The position numbers were made by a program, and so were the translations under genes. From the NCBI GenBank assembly GCA_021442965.1, contig JABUUX010000044.1, positions 1 to 9,950 of the forward strand: a stretch of 9,950 nt of DNA, written 5' to 3'. The DNA is from Treponema sp. GTDB taxonomy: Bacteria; Spirochaetota; Spirochaetia; Treponematales; Treponemataceae. Of the stretch, positions 1 through 6,265 are shown piece after piece. The notes beneath the pieces were generated by a model. That model was not told the DNA's origin, did no database searches, and saw only the letters and a list, made by a program, of their open reading frames with translations. The stretch's first letter is position 1. Each line of letters opens with the position of its first letter.

Positions 1-333
1 GATAAATTCGGATTTCAGAAAGTTGCCATTACGCTTCGTTCTTCAATCAATGCAAACCGCAATGACTGGCAGGCTTTACTTTATGACGGAACAGATTTCT
101 GCTTTTCAAAAAAATACGAAATGTATATTGTGGACCGTGTAGGCGGAGGAGACAGTTTTGGTGGCGGATTGATTTATGCGCTCTTGAATGGAAAATCTAC
201 TCAGGACGCTGTAGAATTTGCCGTTGCCGCAAGCTGTTTAAAACATTCTATCGAAGGTGATTACAATATGGTCAGTGTAGATGAAGTGGAAAAACTTGCT
301 GCAGGAAACGGAAGTGGAAGAATTCAAAGATAA
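1..333 (+). CDS. kdgK: 2-keto-3-deoxygluconate kinase (PfkB family), C-terminal part
   Basis: The gene enters from the left edge in frame 1; the last 110 residues are present and the stop is TAA at 331-333. It phosphorylates 2-keto-3-deoxygluconate to the 6-phosphate with ATP in the cytoplasm, the step before KDPG aldolase in hexuronate and pectin breakdown. Seen directly: the PfkB C-terminal signature [18 protein letters not shown] at fragment residues 45-62. Its GGGD replaces the usual GAGD, and Asp51 of the fragment should be the catalytic base. The following [12 protein letters not shown] and the ending GSGRIQR are what I know from KdgK-type rather than ribokinase- or fructokinase-type members. 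The N-terminal sugar-binding half lies outside the window. It converges on the GH130 gene and shares a terminator with it. The KdgK assignment within PfkB is strong but rests on memory of the family, not a search. Confidence 0.88.
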   Translation, partial: DKFGFQKVAITLRSSINANRNDWQALLYDGTDFCFSKKYEMYIVDRVGGGDSFGGGLIYALLNGKSTQDAVEFAVAASCLKHSIEGDYNMVSVDEVEKLAAGNGSGRIQR

Positions 334-358
334 AAATAGTTTATAAATCTGATAGGAT

Positions 359-399
359 AAAAAAAAACTCCGTGGAAAAATTTCTACGGAGTTTTTTTT
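359..399. terminator. Bidirectional intrinsic terminator between kdgK and the GH130 gene
   Basis: The stem is CTCCGT (368-373) with ACGGAG (386-391), extended inside by GAAA (375-378) with TTTC (381-384). It is flanked by nine A (359-367) and eight T (392-399), so an RNA from either strand gets a GC-containing hairpin followed by a U-run. It can end kdgK on the plus strand and the GH130 transcript on the minus strand. Confidence 0.9.
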
Positions 400-450
400 C
401 AAAATACACTTTTATATATTCTGAATTATTCTTTACGAATTATGCATTCA

Positions 451-1470
451 CTAAAACTTTCCTTCGTTTCCGTCGTTTCCTACAAGTTCGTTGTGTTCTT
501 TAATAAACTTAACTGTTTCGTCGACCGTAGTAAAACAAAGCCCTACAACAGTGTCTGCACAGCCGTAGTAAATGGCAATACGTCCTGTATCCTGATCTGC
601 AAGGGCAGCAACCGGGAATGCTACATTCGGTACAAATCCTGTTGTTTCATATGGTTCCTCTGGGGTAAGCATATAAGCACCAGAACGGTACAATACCTTT
701 GAAGGACAGTCTCGGTCCAGGATGGCTGCGCTGAAGGAGTATACAAATCCGTCACAAGTTGTTGCTACTCCGTGGTAGAATACAAGCCAGCCTTCATCAA
801 TTTCGATTGGGGCAGGGCCTGTTCCAATTTTTACACCCTGCCACCAGGCTGAACCACCACGCTGCATAACAAGACGATGTTCACCCCAGTATTTCAAGTC
901 AGGGGACTGAGAAAGAAGAACATCACCAAATGGAGTGTGTCCGGAATCTGAAGGTCGGGAAAGCATGATATATTTATTGTTAACTTTTCGAGGGAAAAGA
1001 ACTCCGTTTCTATTAAACGGTAATGTAGGATTTTCCATTCTTGTGAATTCTACAAAGTCCTTTGTTTTAGCCATACAAATAGCAGCACCGTCAAAATCAC
1101 CGCACCACATAATGTAATAGGTATCATCAATTTTTATACAACGCGGGTCATATGCGTAGTAAGGATCCCATGGGTTTCCGTTTTCATCTTTCATGTGGAT
1201 TTTTTCCTTCTGAAATTCCCAGTGGATGCCGTCTTTTGAGTCTCCTACATAAAGGAATGGGCGTGCAGTGTAGTCTTCGCATCGGAATACACCTTTGAAA
1301 GCTCCTTTCCAAGGTACAACGGCAGAGTTGTAAATACGTCCCATTCCAGGGAACGGGTTTCGTCCAATTACAGGGTTTGCACTGTAGCGCCAAACAGGAA
1401 GATTCCAGCCTTCAGGTTTATCCTGCCATGGCATGTTAGGAATTGATTCTCCATTGATGATTTTACTCAT
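451..1470 (-). CDS. GH130 family beta-mannoside phosphorylase
   Basis: A 339-residue protein without a signal peptide, so cytoplasmic. GH130 enzymes cleave beta-mannosides, most by phosphorolysis, giving mannose 1-phosphate. The N-terminal run with NPVIGRNPFPG, RIYNSAVVP and GVFRCED (residues 32-66) and SKDGIHW (78-84) matches the mannooligosaccharide/N-glycan mannoside phosphorylase branch (subfamily 2) as I remember it, and the length fits. Asp108 in YAYDPR is the expected catalytic acid. Arg161, Arg172, Lys214 and His233 (FPRKV, LSRPSD, GVKIGTG, FYHG) are candidates for the phosphate site, favouring phosphorylase over hydrolase. The start is supported by GAGAGG at 1477-1482, six bases upstream. 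The stop is TAG. It stands alone with its own promoter and ends at the terminator shared with kdgK. The exact substrate linkage (beta-1,4 or beta-1,2, chain length) cannot be read from sequence alone. Confidence 0.88.
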   Translation of the reverse strand: MSKIINGESIPNMPWQDKPEGWNLPVWRYSANPVIGRNPFPGMGRIYNSAVVPWKGAFKGVFRCEDYTARPFLYVGDSKDGIHWEFQKEKIHMKDENGNPWDPYYAYDPRCIKIDDTYYIMWCGDFDGAAICMAKTKDFVEFTRMENPTLPFNRNGVLFPRKVNNKYIMLSRPSDSGHTPFGDVLLSQSPDLKYWGEHRLVMQRGGSAWWQGVKIGTGPAPIEIDEGWLVFYHGVATTCDGFVYSFSAAILDRDCPSKVLYRSGAYMLTPEEPYETTGFVPNVAFPVAALADQDTGRIAIYYGCADTVVGLCFTTVDETVKFIKEHNELVGNDGNEGKF

Positions 1471-1527
1471 TTTTTTCCTCTCAAAGTAAAAAGTCTTAAT
1501 TATTCACTTTTTCTTGTGAACACTTTC

Positions 1528-1556
1528 AGATTACTTCAGTATTATTAATCTGTCAA
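1528..1556 (-). promoter_or_regulatory. Promoter of the GH130 gene
   Basis: On the minus strand a perfect -35 TTGACA (1551-1556) is followed after 17 bases by TAATCT (1528-1533), a poor -10 matching consensus at three of six. Transcription would start near 1521, giving a leader of about 50 bases. Inside that leader is an inverted repeat TTCAC-N8-GTGAA (1503-1520), which could be an operator or a weak hairpin. A strong -35 with a weak -10 suits an activated or regulated sugar gene, but that is inference. Confidence 0.55.
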
Positions 1557-1644
1557 GTGAAATTTACCTAAAAAATAAAAGAAATTTAAGTAAAATATAG
1601 TTAATGTTTTAATTCTATTTAATAATGTTATTTTAAAAGAAAAA

Positions 1645-1653
1645 TGTTATACT
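1645..1653 (+). promoter_or_regulatory. Extended -10 promoter of rlmJ, start point predicted on the ATG
   Basis: TGTTATACT contains a TGn extension plus TATACT (1648-1653), five of six against TATAAT. No convincing -35 is seen at the right distance (around 1625-1631 is only AT-rich), as is common for extended -10 promoters. The usual seven-base distance from the hexamer puts the first transcribed base at about 1660, which is the A of the rlmJ start codon, implying a leaderless mRNA. Confidence 0.55.
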
Positions 1654-1659
1654 TTTCTT

Positions 1660-2532
1660 ATGCTAAGTTATCAGCACGCTTTTCATGCGGGAAATCATGC
1701 AGACCTCCTGAAGCATTTTGTTCTTTCTCAGGTACTGCTTCATATGAACAAAAAAGAAAAACCTTATACTTTTATTGATACTCATTCCGGAAACGGATTA
1801 TACAGTATGAAGGATGAAAGGGCTCTTAAAACCGGAGAGGCGGCTTGTGGTATTCAAAAACTACTTTCGGTGGATAATACAGATTTCCCCAAATCTTTGT
1901 GTGATTATTTATGCAAAATCAAATCCTATACAGATTCATTGTTGTATCCGGGTTCTCCTTTAGTTGAAATGGAGTATTTAAGAAAACAGGACAAACTTTT
2001 TCTTTCTGAATTGCATCCTGCAGAAAATGAGCTTTTAAGAATTAATACACAAAATTATAGAAAACAGGATACATGTCAGGTTCAGGTAAAAAAATGCAAT
2101 GGTTTTAATTTATTAAAAAGTCTTACTCCTCCAGAAACAAAAAGAGGTGCGGTTTTAATTGATCCAAGCTATGAAGAACTTTCTGATTATGACAATGTTT
2201 CGGATTCCGTTTTACATACTTTTAGAAAATGGAGTGGCGGTGTAATAATGGTATGGTATCCGCTTTTGTCATACAGGTTGTCTGTTATAGAAAATATGGT
2301 GGAACGGATTACAGAAGGTGTTCATGTAATTTTTCCTAATACCGAAGTAAATGATTTTAGATTATGTGTTGCGCCTGAATCTGAACATGAAGAAACAGAA
2401 CTTACTAAAACTAAGACCCCAAGGCTATATGGAAGTGGTATTCTTGTAATTAATACGCCTTGGCATCTTGTGGAAACAATGGAAGAAGTTATTCCTGTTT
2501 TGGAAAAAATCTTGTTTAGAAATGCAGCCTGA
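1660..2532 (+). CDS. rlmJ: 23S rRNA (adenine-2030-N6)-methyltransferase RlmJ
   Basis: A 290-residue SAM-dependent methyltransferase, about the length of the E. coli enzyme. RlmJ makes m6A2030 in 23S rRNA during ribosome assembly. Diagnostic features: the N-terminus MLSYQHAFHAGNHADLLKH, nearly that of the E. coli protein; SAM motif I DTHSGNG (40-46); YPGSP (96-100); SELHPAE (116-122); catalytic motif LIDPSYE (166-172, Asp168); VWYP (198-201); and GSGILVINTPW (258-268). The catalytic motif reads DPSY rather than the usual DPPY. The start at 1660 is fixed by the family N-terminus and by the lack of any in-frame start upstream. No Shine-Dalgarno precedes it, and the promoter sits directly before it. 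The gene is monocistronic and its last 17 bases overlap the end of the convergent barrel gene. Family certainty is high; activity with the Ser substitution is likely but unproven. Confidence 0.94.
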   Translation: MLSYQHAFHAGNHADLLKHFVLSQVLLHMNKKEKPYTFIDTHSGNGLYSMKDERALKTGEAACGIQKLLSVDNTDFPKSLCDYLCKIKSYTDSLLYPGSPLVEMEYLRKQDKLFLSELHPAENELLRINTQNYRKQDTCQVQVKKCNGFNLLKSLTPPETKRGAVLIDPSYEELSDYDNVSDSVLHTFRKWSGGVIMVWYPLLSYRLSVIENMVERITEGVHVIFPNTEVNDFRLCVAPESEHEETELTKTKTPRLYGSGILVINTPWHLVETMEEVIPVLEKILFRNAA

Positions 2533-3046
2533 GCCCGCTTTCTACAGGAAAGAAAAGATTTATTGCTGAACTCCCGGTTTTAAGATTTGTTGCAAACACA
2601 GGAGCGGCTGCAATTTGCAGGTAGTATTCCATAAAGCCGTCAAAAAAATGCCAGTTAAGACCTAAAAAAGCCCTGAGTCCGGCATCAAGATTTAACATTT
2701 GGTTTTCCCCAAGTCTGAAATCTGCCGTAACACCTGTTCCGCCGTAGCAGTTCATAATGTTTATAAGTTGCTTTTCAAAAATCCAGTAGTCAAACGTTAA
2801 GTTCAATCCAAAAAGAAATTCGTTTTTTGTTTCCTCAAAATCAAAGCCAACAGCGTAAACTGCAGGAAATCTTTCTGTTCTGAAAGTACCGGTAATATTT
2901 TCTCCCATAATAAAATCAGGATTTGATGTATTTTCTGATAAGGGAAAAGAAATTCCAGGTTTTGCAGATATCTGGATTCCAGCTCCAAGAGCAAATATTT
3001 GGGAGGTAAGAAAGAAAAATGAAATTAGAAAGAGTGTTTTTTTCAT
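2516..3046 (-). CDS. Small outer-membrane beta-barrel-like protein (unknown function)
   Basis: A 176-residue protein. Residues 1-19 form a clear signal peptide (KK, a hydrophobic run, then IFA before LG), giving a mature part of about 157 residues. That is the size of an eight-stranded barrel. The mature part is rich in short alternating aromatic/hydrophobic stretches, Gly and Asn, has no hydrophobic helix, and ends GLRLHF. A C-terminal Phe on an amphipathic strand is the classic signal for BAM-dependent insertion in the outer membrane. I do not recognise a named family, so the function is unknown. It is the last gene of the PBP/ParB-like operon, 12 bases after the ParB-like stop. No good Shine-Dalgarno is visible, suggesting translational coupling. 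The stop at 2516-2518 lies inside the 3' end of rlmJ on the other strand, and no terminator follows. Alternative: a periplasmic beta-rich protein. Confidence 0.75.
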   Translation of the reverse strand: MKKTLFLISFFFLTSQIFALGAGIQISAKPGISFPLSENTSNPDFIMGENITGTFRTERFPAVYAVGFDFEETKNEFLFGLNLTFDYWIFEKQLINIMNCYGGTGVTADFRLGENQMLNLDAGLRAFLGLNWHFFDGFMEYYLQIAAAPVFATNLKTGSSAINLFFPVESGLRLHF

Positions 3047-3058
3047 TTTAGTTTATCT

Positions 3059-3457
3059 TTATTTCTTCTTGAAAAAATCAATTATTTTTTGAAACAGGCG
3101 CTTGAAAAAATTAATAATTCGCATAAGAAGGGAAGGGTGTTTCAGACGTTCGAGTCTTCTGTAGCCTTCCATAAGCTCTTCTTCAGTGAATTCTTTTCTC
3201 TGGTTATTTTCTTCCAGTTCCATTTCAAGCTTTTCTATTTCTGTTATATTATCAACCATGTTGGCATTGATATTGGTCCAACCGATTTGTCTTGCTGCTT
3301 CCAAACGACGTTCACCTGCAATTAGTTCATATTTTTTTGTAATGGTAATTGGATTCATAAGACCATAAAGCCTTAAGCTTTCTTTAAGGTCATCAAGGTT
3401 TCCTAAATCTTTGCGAACTCTTTTTTTTACTTTAATTTTTGATACAGGTACAAGCAT
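3059..3457 (-). CDS. ParB N-terminal-domain protein with C-terminal amphipathic helix, no HTH
   Basis: A 132-residue protein. Residues 1-65 carry the ParB/Srx fold: VPVSKIKV, LKESLRLYGLMNPITI (25-40), and the nucleotide-binding box ELIAGERRLEAAR (44-56) with the GERR motif that binds CTP in true ParB proteins. Residues 82-95 (EENNQRKEFTEEE) match the ParB segment leading into the helix-turn-helix, but the helix-turn-helix and the dimerisation domain are absent. Instead residues 108-132 form a basic amphipathic helix with hydrophobic pairs II, FF, LF, II, FF at 114, 117, 121, 125 and 128, separated by polar or Lys/Arg residues, ending KKK. This resembles membrane-targeting tails. It starts 3 bases after the PBP stop, with GGAG (3464-3467) six bases before the ATG. 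I infer a membrane-associated nucleotide-switch protein acting with the PBP. It is not a plausible chromosome segregation ParB. The function itself is unknown. Confidence 0.8.
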   Translation of the reverse strand: MLVPVSKIKVKKRVRKDLGNLDDLKESLRLYGLMNPITITKKYELIAGERRLEAARQIGWTNINANMVDNITEIEKLEMELEENNQRKEFTEEELMEGYRRLERLKHPSLLMRIINFFKRLFQKIIDFFKKK

Positions 3458-3460
3458 GTT

Positions 3461-6040
3461 TTACTCCATAAGGAAGTTATAGTCCAAATCATCATGAATA
3501 TCCTCATGAGTTTCCTCAGGATAGTAATCAGAATCTTCCTCAGTGCTGTTTATATCATAATCTACTAATGCATAATTGTCATCTAAAAGGTCCCAATTTA
3601 TTGTTAGAGGACTTGTATCTACGGGGAGAATAGGGCGCTGTCCTGAACGGTACATTTCTTTTTGAATACGATATTCCCCAAGCACTGAACCAGTTTTATT
3701 TGTATGAATAGGACAAATTTGAGTTGGTTGTGTTCCTTCAAGGAACCACTGTGTTGTTTTGTGTTCTCCACATGCGTCTGAAAGTACCATTCCTGATGTT
3801 GAACAAACAGTACATTCAATAACTCCTGAAAGAGGTTTTGGGAAATCTTTGGAAATCATATCTTTATGTATTTTACTCATGTAGTCTCCCCAAGCGTGTC
3901 CGGCAAGGGTTGCACCTGTGATGTTAAGTCCTAAAGATTGCCCCGGTTTATCGAATCCAAACCAGAAGGCTGCAGTATAATACGGAGTATATCCGCAAGT
4001 CCATGCATCAGCCCAGTTTTGTGTTGTTCCGGTTTTTCCAGCGGCAGGCATTACATAAGTTTTTCCACTTTCTGTGGTGTATTTGAATTTATCTCTTTGT
4101 CGCCATAAAGTTCCTTTTTGAACTGTCTGTTCAAGAAGTTTGGTCATAACAAAGGATGTTTGAGGTGTGATAACTTGAATATTCTGTCCTTTTGCTGCCT
4201 GTTTTTTTCTTATTTCAAGTTCCGGATTCAGAATAACGTTTCCGTTTTTATCTTCCACAGTTCTTATGGCAATAGGTGTAACTTCTTTTCCTCCGTTTGC
4301 AAAAATAGCGTAAGCTCTAGCAAGTTCAATAGGGCGAACAGAACAAACACCAAGTCCAATAGGATATCCTGGAACAAAACCTCGGGATGGAAGTTCTTTT
4401 TCGGATATGCCAAGAAGGCTTACGGCACGGTTAATTGCAGCTTCAAAACCAATTCCATCCAGAACTTTAAGTGATGGTACATTCATTGATGTACACAATG
4501 CATACCATAATTGAACATCACCTTCCCAAACACCTAAAAAGTTTTGTGGAATGTATGGTTTACCGTCTGCTGTATAGAAAACAACCGGCGAGTCTGAAAT
4601 TTCTGTGGCTGGAGTAAACTTTCTGGAATCGATGGCGGCAGAGTAGTATAGCGGTTTAAATGTTGAGCCTGGTTGAAGTATAGACTGTGTTGCACGAATC
4701 AGTTCGTTTTCACCTTTTTCATATTTGCTTCCGCCTACTATAGCGTCTATGTATCCTGTTTCACTGTCCAGAGCAATCATGGTTCCTTCAATAGTTGTTT
4801 TTGCATTGTCCTGTTTTGTTTTTGTGTTTGCACGGTTTATGATGTCAGTTTTAAGAGATTCGTTTCCTGTCATAAGGGAAATGATATCCAGAACAGGATT
4901 GACTTTTTCCATGTATTCTGAGTTTGCTATGTTTTCTGCGCGCTGTTCTGAAACTTTAAGTTCCGGAATATTAAATACCAGAGAAAGAAGTTCTGTAAGT
5001 GGAACATAAGTATTAAAAGCTACATCAGATTTTCTGGAATGTTCGCGCTGGTAACGTGAATTACCTTCTGTAATCCAATACTGCATAACTTCATCTGCAA
5101 CAGCCTGGTGTTCCAGATTCAGTGTTGTGTTAACAGTAAATCCGCTTGTGTAGATATCATCTGACCCGTAAATAAGGCTTCCCAGTTCACGTCGTACATA
5201 TTCGCTGAACCAAGGAGCCTGATCTTCACGCATCATATATGCAGATGAGTTTGTTCTGGTGTAGTCAAAATTTGCCCAATAGTCTTCAAAAGAACGGTCA
5301 GCTTCTTCCTGTGTAATGTATCCTGCGTCGACCATTGAAGCAAGAACATATTTTTGTCTGTCTCTGGCACGGTTAGGGTGATCAAAAGGATTGTAATGTG
5401 CCGGATTTGAAAGTTGAATTACCAGGATGGCAGATTCCGCAGGAGTAATTTCTGTTGCACTATGCCCGAAGTAAAATTTTGATGCTGCATTTACACCATA
5501 GGTTCCGCCACCAAAGTAGATTTTATTCAGATAAAGTTCCAGAATTTCATTTTTTGAATAACGGCGTTCCATTTGTATGGCCCACCACAGTTCCTTCATT
5601 TTTCTGATAATAGCTTTAAATCCTGAGCGTTCTGTACGGTCACAGTAAAGTGTTCCTGCAATCTGCTGGGTAAGTGTAGATCCACCCCCAAGTGAGATAT
5701 GAAAAACCTGTCCAACTACGGCACGAACCAAAGCCTTGAAACTGTAGCCTTTATGAGAAAAGAAAATGCGGTCTTCTCGTGTAATGAGAGCATCAATCAT
5801 GTGCTGAGGAAGATCCTGATAACTAATGATTTCACGTTTTTCGTCTGAAGAAAATTCAGTAATTAGTTCACCGTTAATGTCCAGAAGTTTTGTTGGAAGT
5901 GCTGTTTCAAATTCTGTAATGTATTCAGTATTTTTTATATTTTTTGTCTGTGCAAGACCAAGTCCCAGTCCTGCACCAACGCATACTGTTCCAACTATAA
6001 GAAGGCAAAGAAAAACAACGCCAGAAATTTTTACTCTCAT
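3461..6040 (-). CDS. mrcA: Bifunctional class A penicillin-binding protein (PBP1A type)
   Basis: An 859-residue enzyme that polymerises lipid II into glycan strands and cross-links the peptides on the outer face of the inner membrane. Residues 5-30 are the single membrane anchor. The GT51 glycosyltransferase has REDRIFFSHKG (88-98, catalytic Glu89), GGGSTLTQQIAGTLY (118-132), RKMKE (146-150) and ILELYLNKIYFGG (166-178, Glu168). A roughly 95-residue helix-rich linker (about 320-415) leads to the transpeptidase, with PGSTFK (457-462, Ser459 nucleophile, Lys462), SMN (518-520) and AAGKTGT (666-672). All catalytic motifs are intact. A four-Cys segment (743-776) of the kind common after PBP1A transpeptidase domains precedes a strongly acidic tail: from residue 815 on there are 17 Asp/Glu and no Lys or Arg. 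It is the first gene of an operon with the ParB-like and barrel genes. The ATG is the only possible start, with no Shine-Dalgarno and the promoter directly in front. Confidence 0.97.
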   Translation of the reverse strand: MRVKISGVVFLCLLIVGTVCVGAGLGLGLAQTKNIKNTEYITEFETALPTKLLDINGELITEFSSDEKREIISYQDLPQHMIDALITREDRIFFSHKGYSFKALVRAVVGQVFHISLGGGSTLTQQIAGTLYCDRTERSGFKAIIRKMKELWWAIQMERRYSKNEILELYLNKIYFGGGTYGVNAASKFYFGHSATEITPAESAILVIQLSNPAHYNPFDHPNRARDRQKYVLASMVDAGYITQEEADRSFEDYWANFDYTRTNSSAYMMREDQAPWFSEYVRRELGSLIYGSDDIYTSGFTVNTTLNLEHQAVADEVMQYWITEGNSRYQREHSRKSDVAFNTYVPLTELLSLVFNIPELKVSEQRAENIANSEYMEKVNPVLDIISLMTGNESLKTDIINRANTKTKQDNAKTTIEGTMIALDSETGYIDAIVGGSKYEKGENELIRATQSILQPGSTFKPLYYSAAIDSRKFTPATEISDSPVVFYTADGKPYIPQNFLGVWEGDVQLWYALCTSMNVPSLKVLDGIGFEAAINRAVSLLGISEKELPSRGFVPGYPIGLGVCSVRPIELARAYAIFANGGKEVTPIAIRTVEDKNGNVILNPELEIRKKQAAKGQNIQVITPQTSFVMTKLLEQTVQKGTLWRQRDKFKYTTESGKTYVMPAAGKTGTTQNWADAWTCGYTPYYTAAFWFGFDKPGQSLGLNITGATLAGHAWGDYMSKIHKDMISKDFPKPLSGVIECTVCSTSGMVLSDACGEHKTTQWFLEGTQPTQICPIHTNKTGSVLGEYRIQKEMYRSGQRPILPVDTSPLTINWDLLDDNYALVDYDINSTEEDSDYYPEETHEDIHDDLDYNFLME

Positions 6041-6049
6041 ATCATTAAT

Positions 6050-6078
6050 ATTATAGTAAATATATACGCTTCTCTCAA
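6050..6078 (-). promoter_or_regulatory. Strong promoter of the PBP / ParB-like / barrel operon
   Basis: On the minus strand TTGAGA (6073-6078) is followed after exactly 17 bases by a perfect TATAAT (6050-6055). Only nine bases separate the -10 from the PBP start codon at 6040, so the leader should be about 0-3 bases. An out-of-frame ATG at 6043-6045 opens a two-codon reading frame, ATGATATGA, whose stop overlaps the PBP ATG. Confidence 0.8.
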
Positions 6079-6124
6079 GTTAATGGGAATTATGGAAAAA
6101 TTGATTTTGAAAACTAAAAAGGAC

Positions 6125-6153
6125 AAAAAAAAAGGCACGGCGGGTACCGTGCC
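6125..6153 (-). terminator. Intrinsic terminator of the 8382-6266 envelope operon
   Basis: Read on the minus strand: GGCACGG (6153-6147), a six-base loop, CCGTGCC (6140-6134), then nine T (6133-6125). This is a seven-base-pair GC-rich stem with a perfect U-run, about 110 bases after the PEGA-gene stop. It separates that operon from the PBP promoter. Confidence 0.92.
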
Positions 6154-6231
6154 CATGCCCATCAGGCAACCAAGGGCATGGGTGGGAGGGGAAAATGCCC
6201 TTGGTATTTTAAATATCGACACCAGGGGGCA
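6152..6231. repeat. GC-rich block of competing inverted repeats with a G-quadruplex motif
   Basis: In the 225-base gap between two operons, a block far richer in GC than its surroundings holds overlapping inverted repeats. ACCAAGGGCA (6169-6178) pairs with TGCCCTTGGT (6196-6205), ten perfect base pairs. CCCATGCCC (6152-6160) pairs with GGGCATGGG (6174-6182), nine perfect base pairs. A near copy of the first arm, ACCAGGGGGCA (6221-6231), can also pair with 6196-6205. The second pairing excludes the first and also takes two bases of the terminator arm at 6147-6153. The loop of the ten-base stem is G-rich on the plus strand and, with the stem, gives four G-runs (6174-6191). On the minus strand this is the 3' untranslated RNA of the PEGA operon. 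It could be a regulated terminator, an RNA-stability element, a small RNA released from the 3' end, or an interspersed palindromic repeat. Confidence 0.75.
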
Positions 6232-6265
6232 AATTCTTGAGTGATTTTATAAAAAAAATGAAAAA

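Noticed and set aside
2500..2555. Terminator for rlmJ or the barrel gene
   Set aside because: Only a five-base stem (CTTTC/GAAAG at 2538-2552) without a U-run, and a T-run at 2502-2507 on the minus-strand side without a stem.
3059..3457. Chromosome-segregation ParB
   Set aside because: There is no helix-turn-helix, no dimerisation domain, no ParA neighbour and no parS-like site noticed in the window.
3710..3815. Four-Cys segment of the PBP as a separate zinc-binding domain
   Set aside because: A Cys-containing stretch of this kind is common after the transpeptidase domain of PBP1A proteins, so it is not special here.
4118..4474. 118-codon plus-strand open frame inside the PBP gene
   Set aside because: Opposite the transpeptidase-coding part; Phe/Cys/Asn-rich shadow composition.
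6037..6222. 61-codon minus-strand open frame across the GC-rich block
   Set aside because: It reads through the terminator hairpin and the PBP promoter, has no ribosome-binding site, and encodes no coherent protein.
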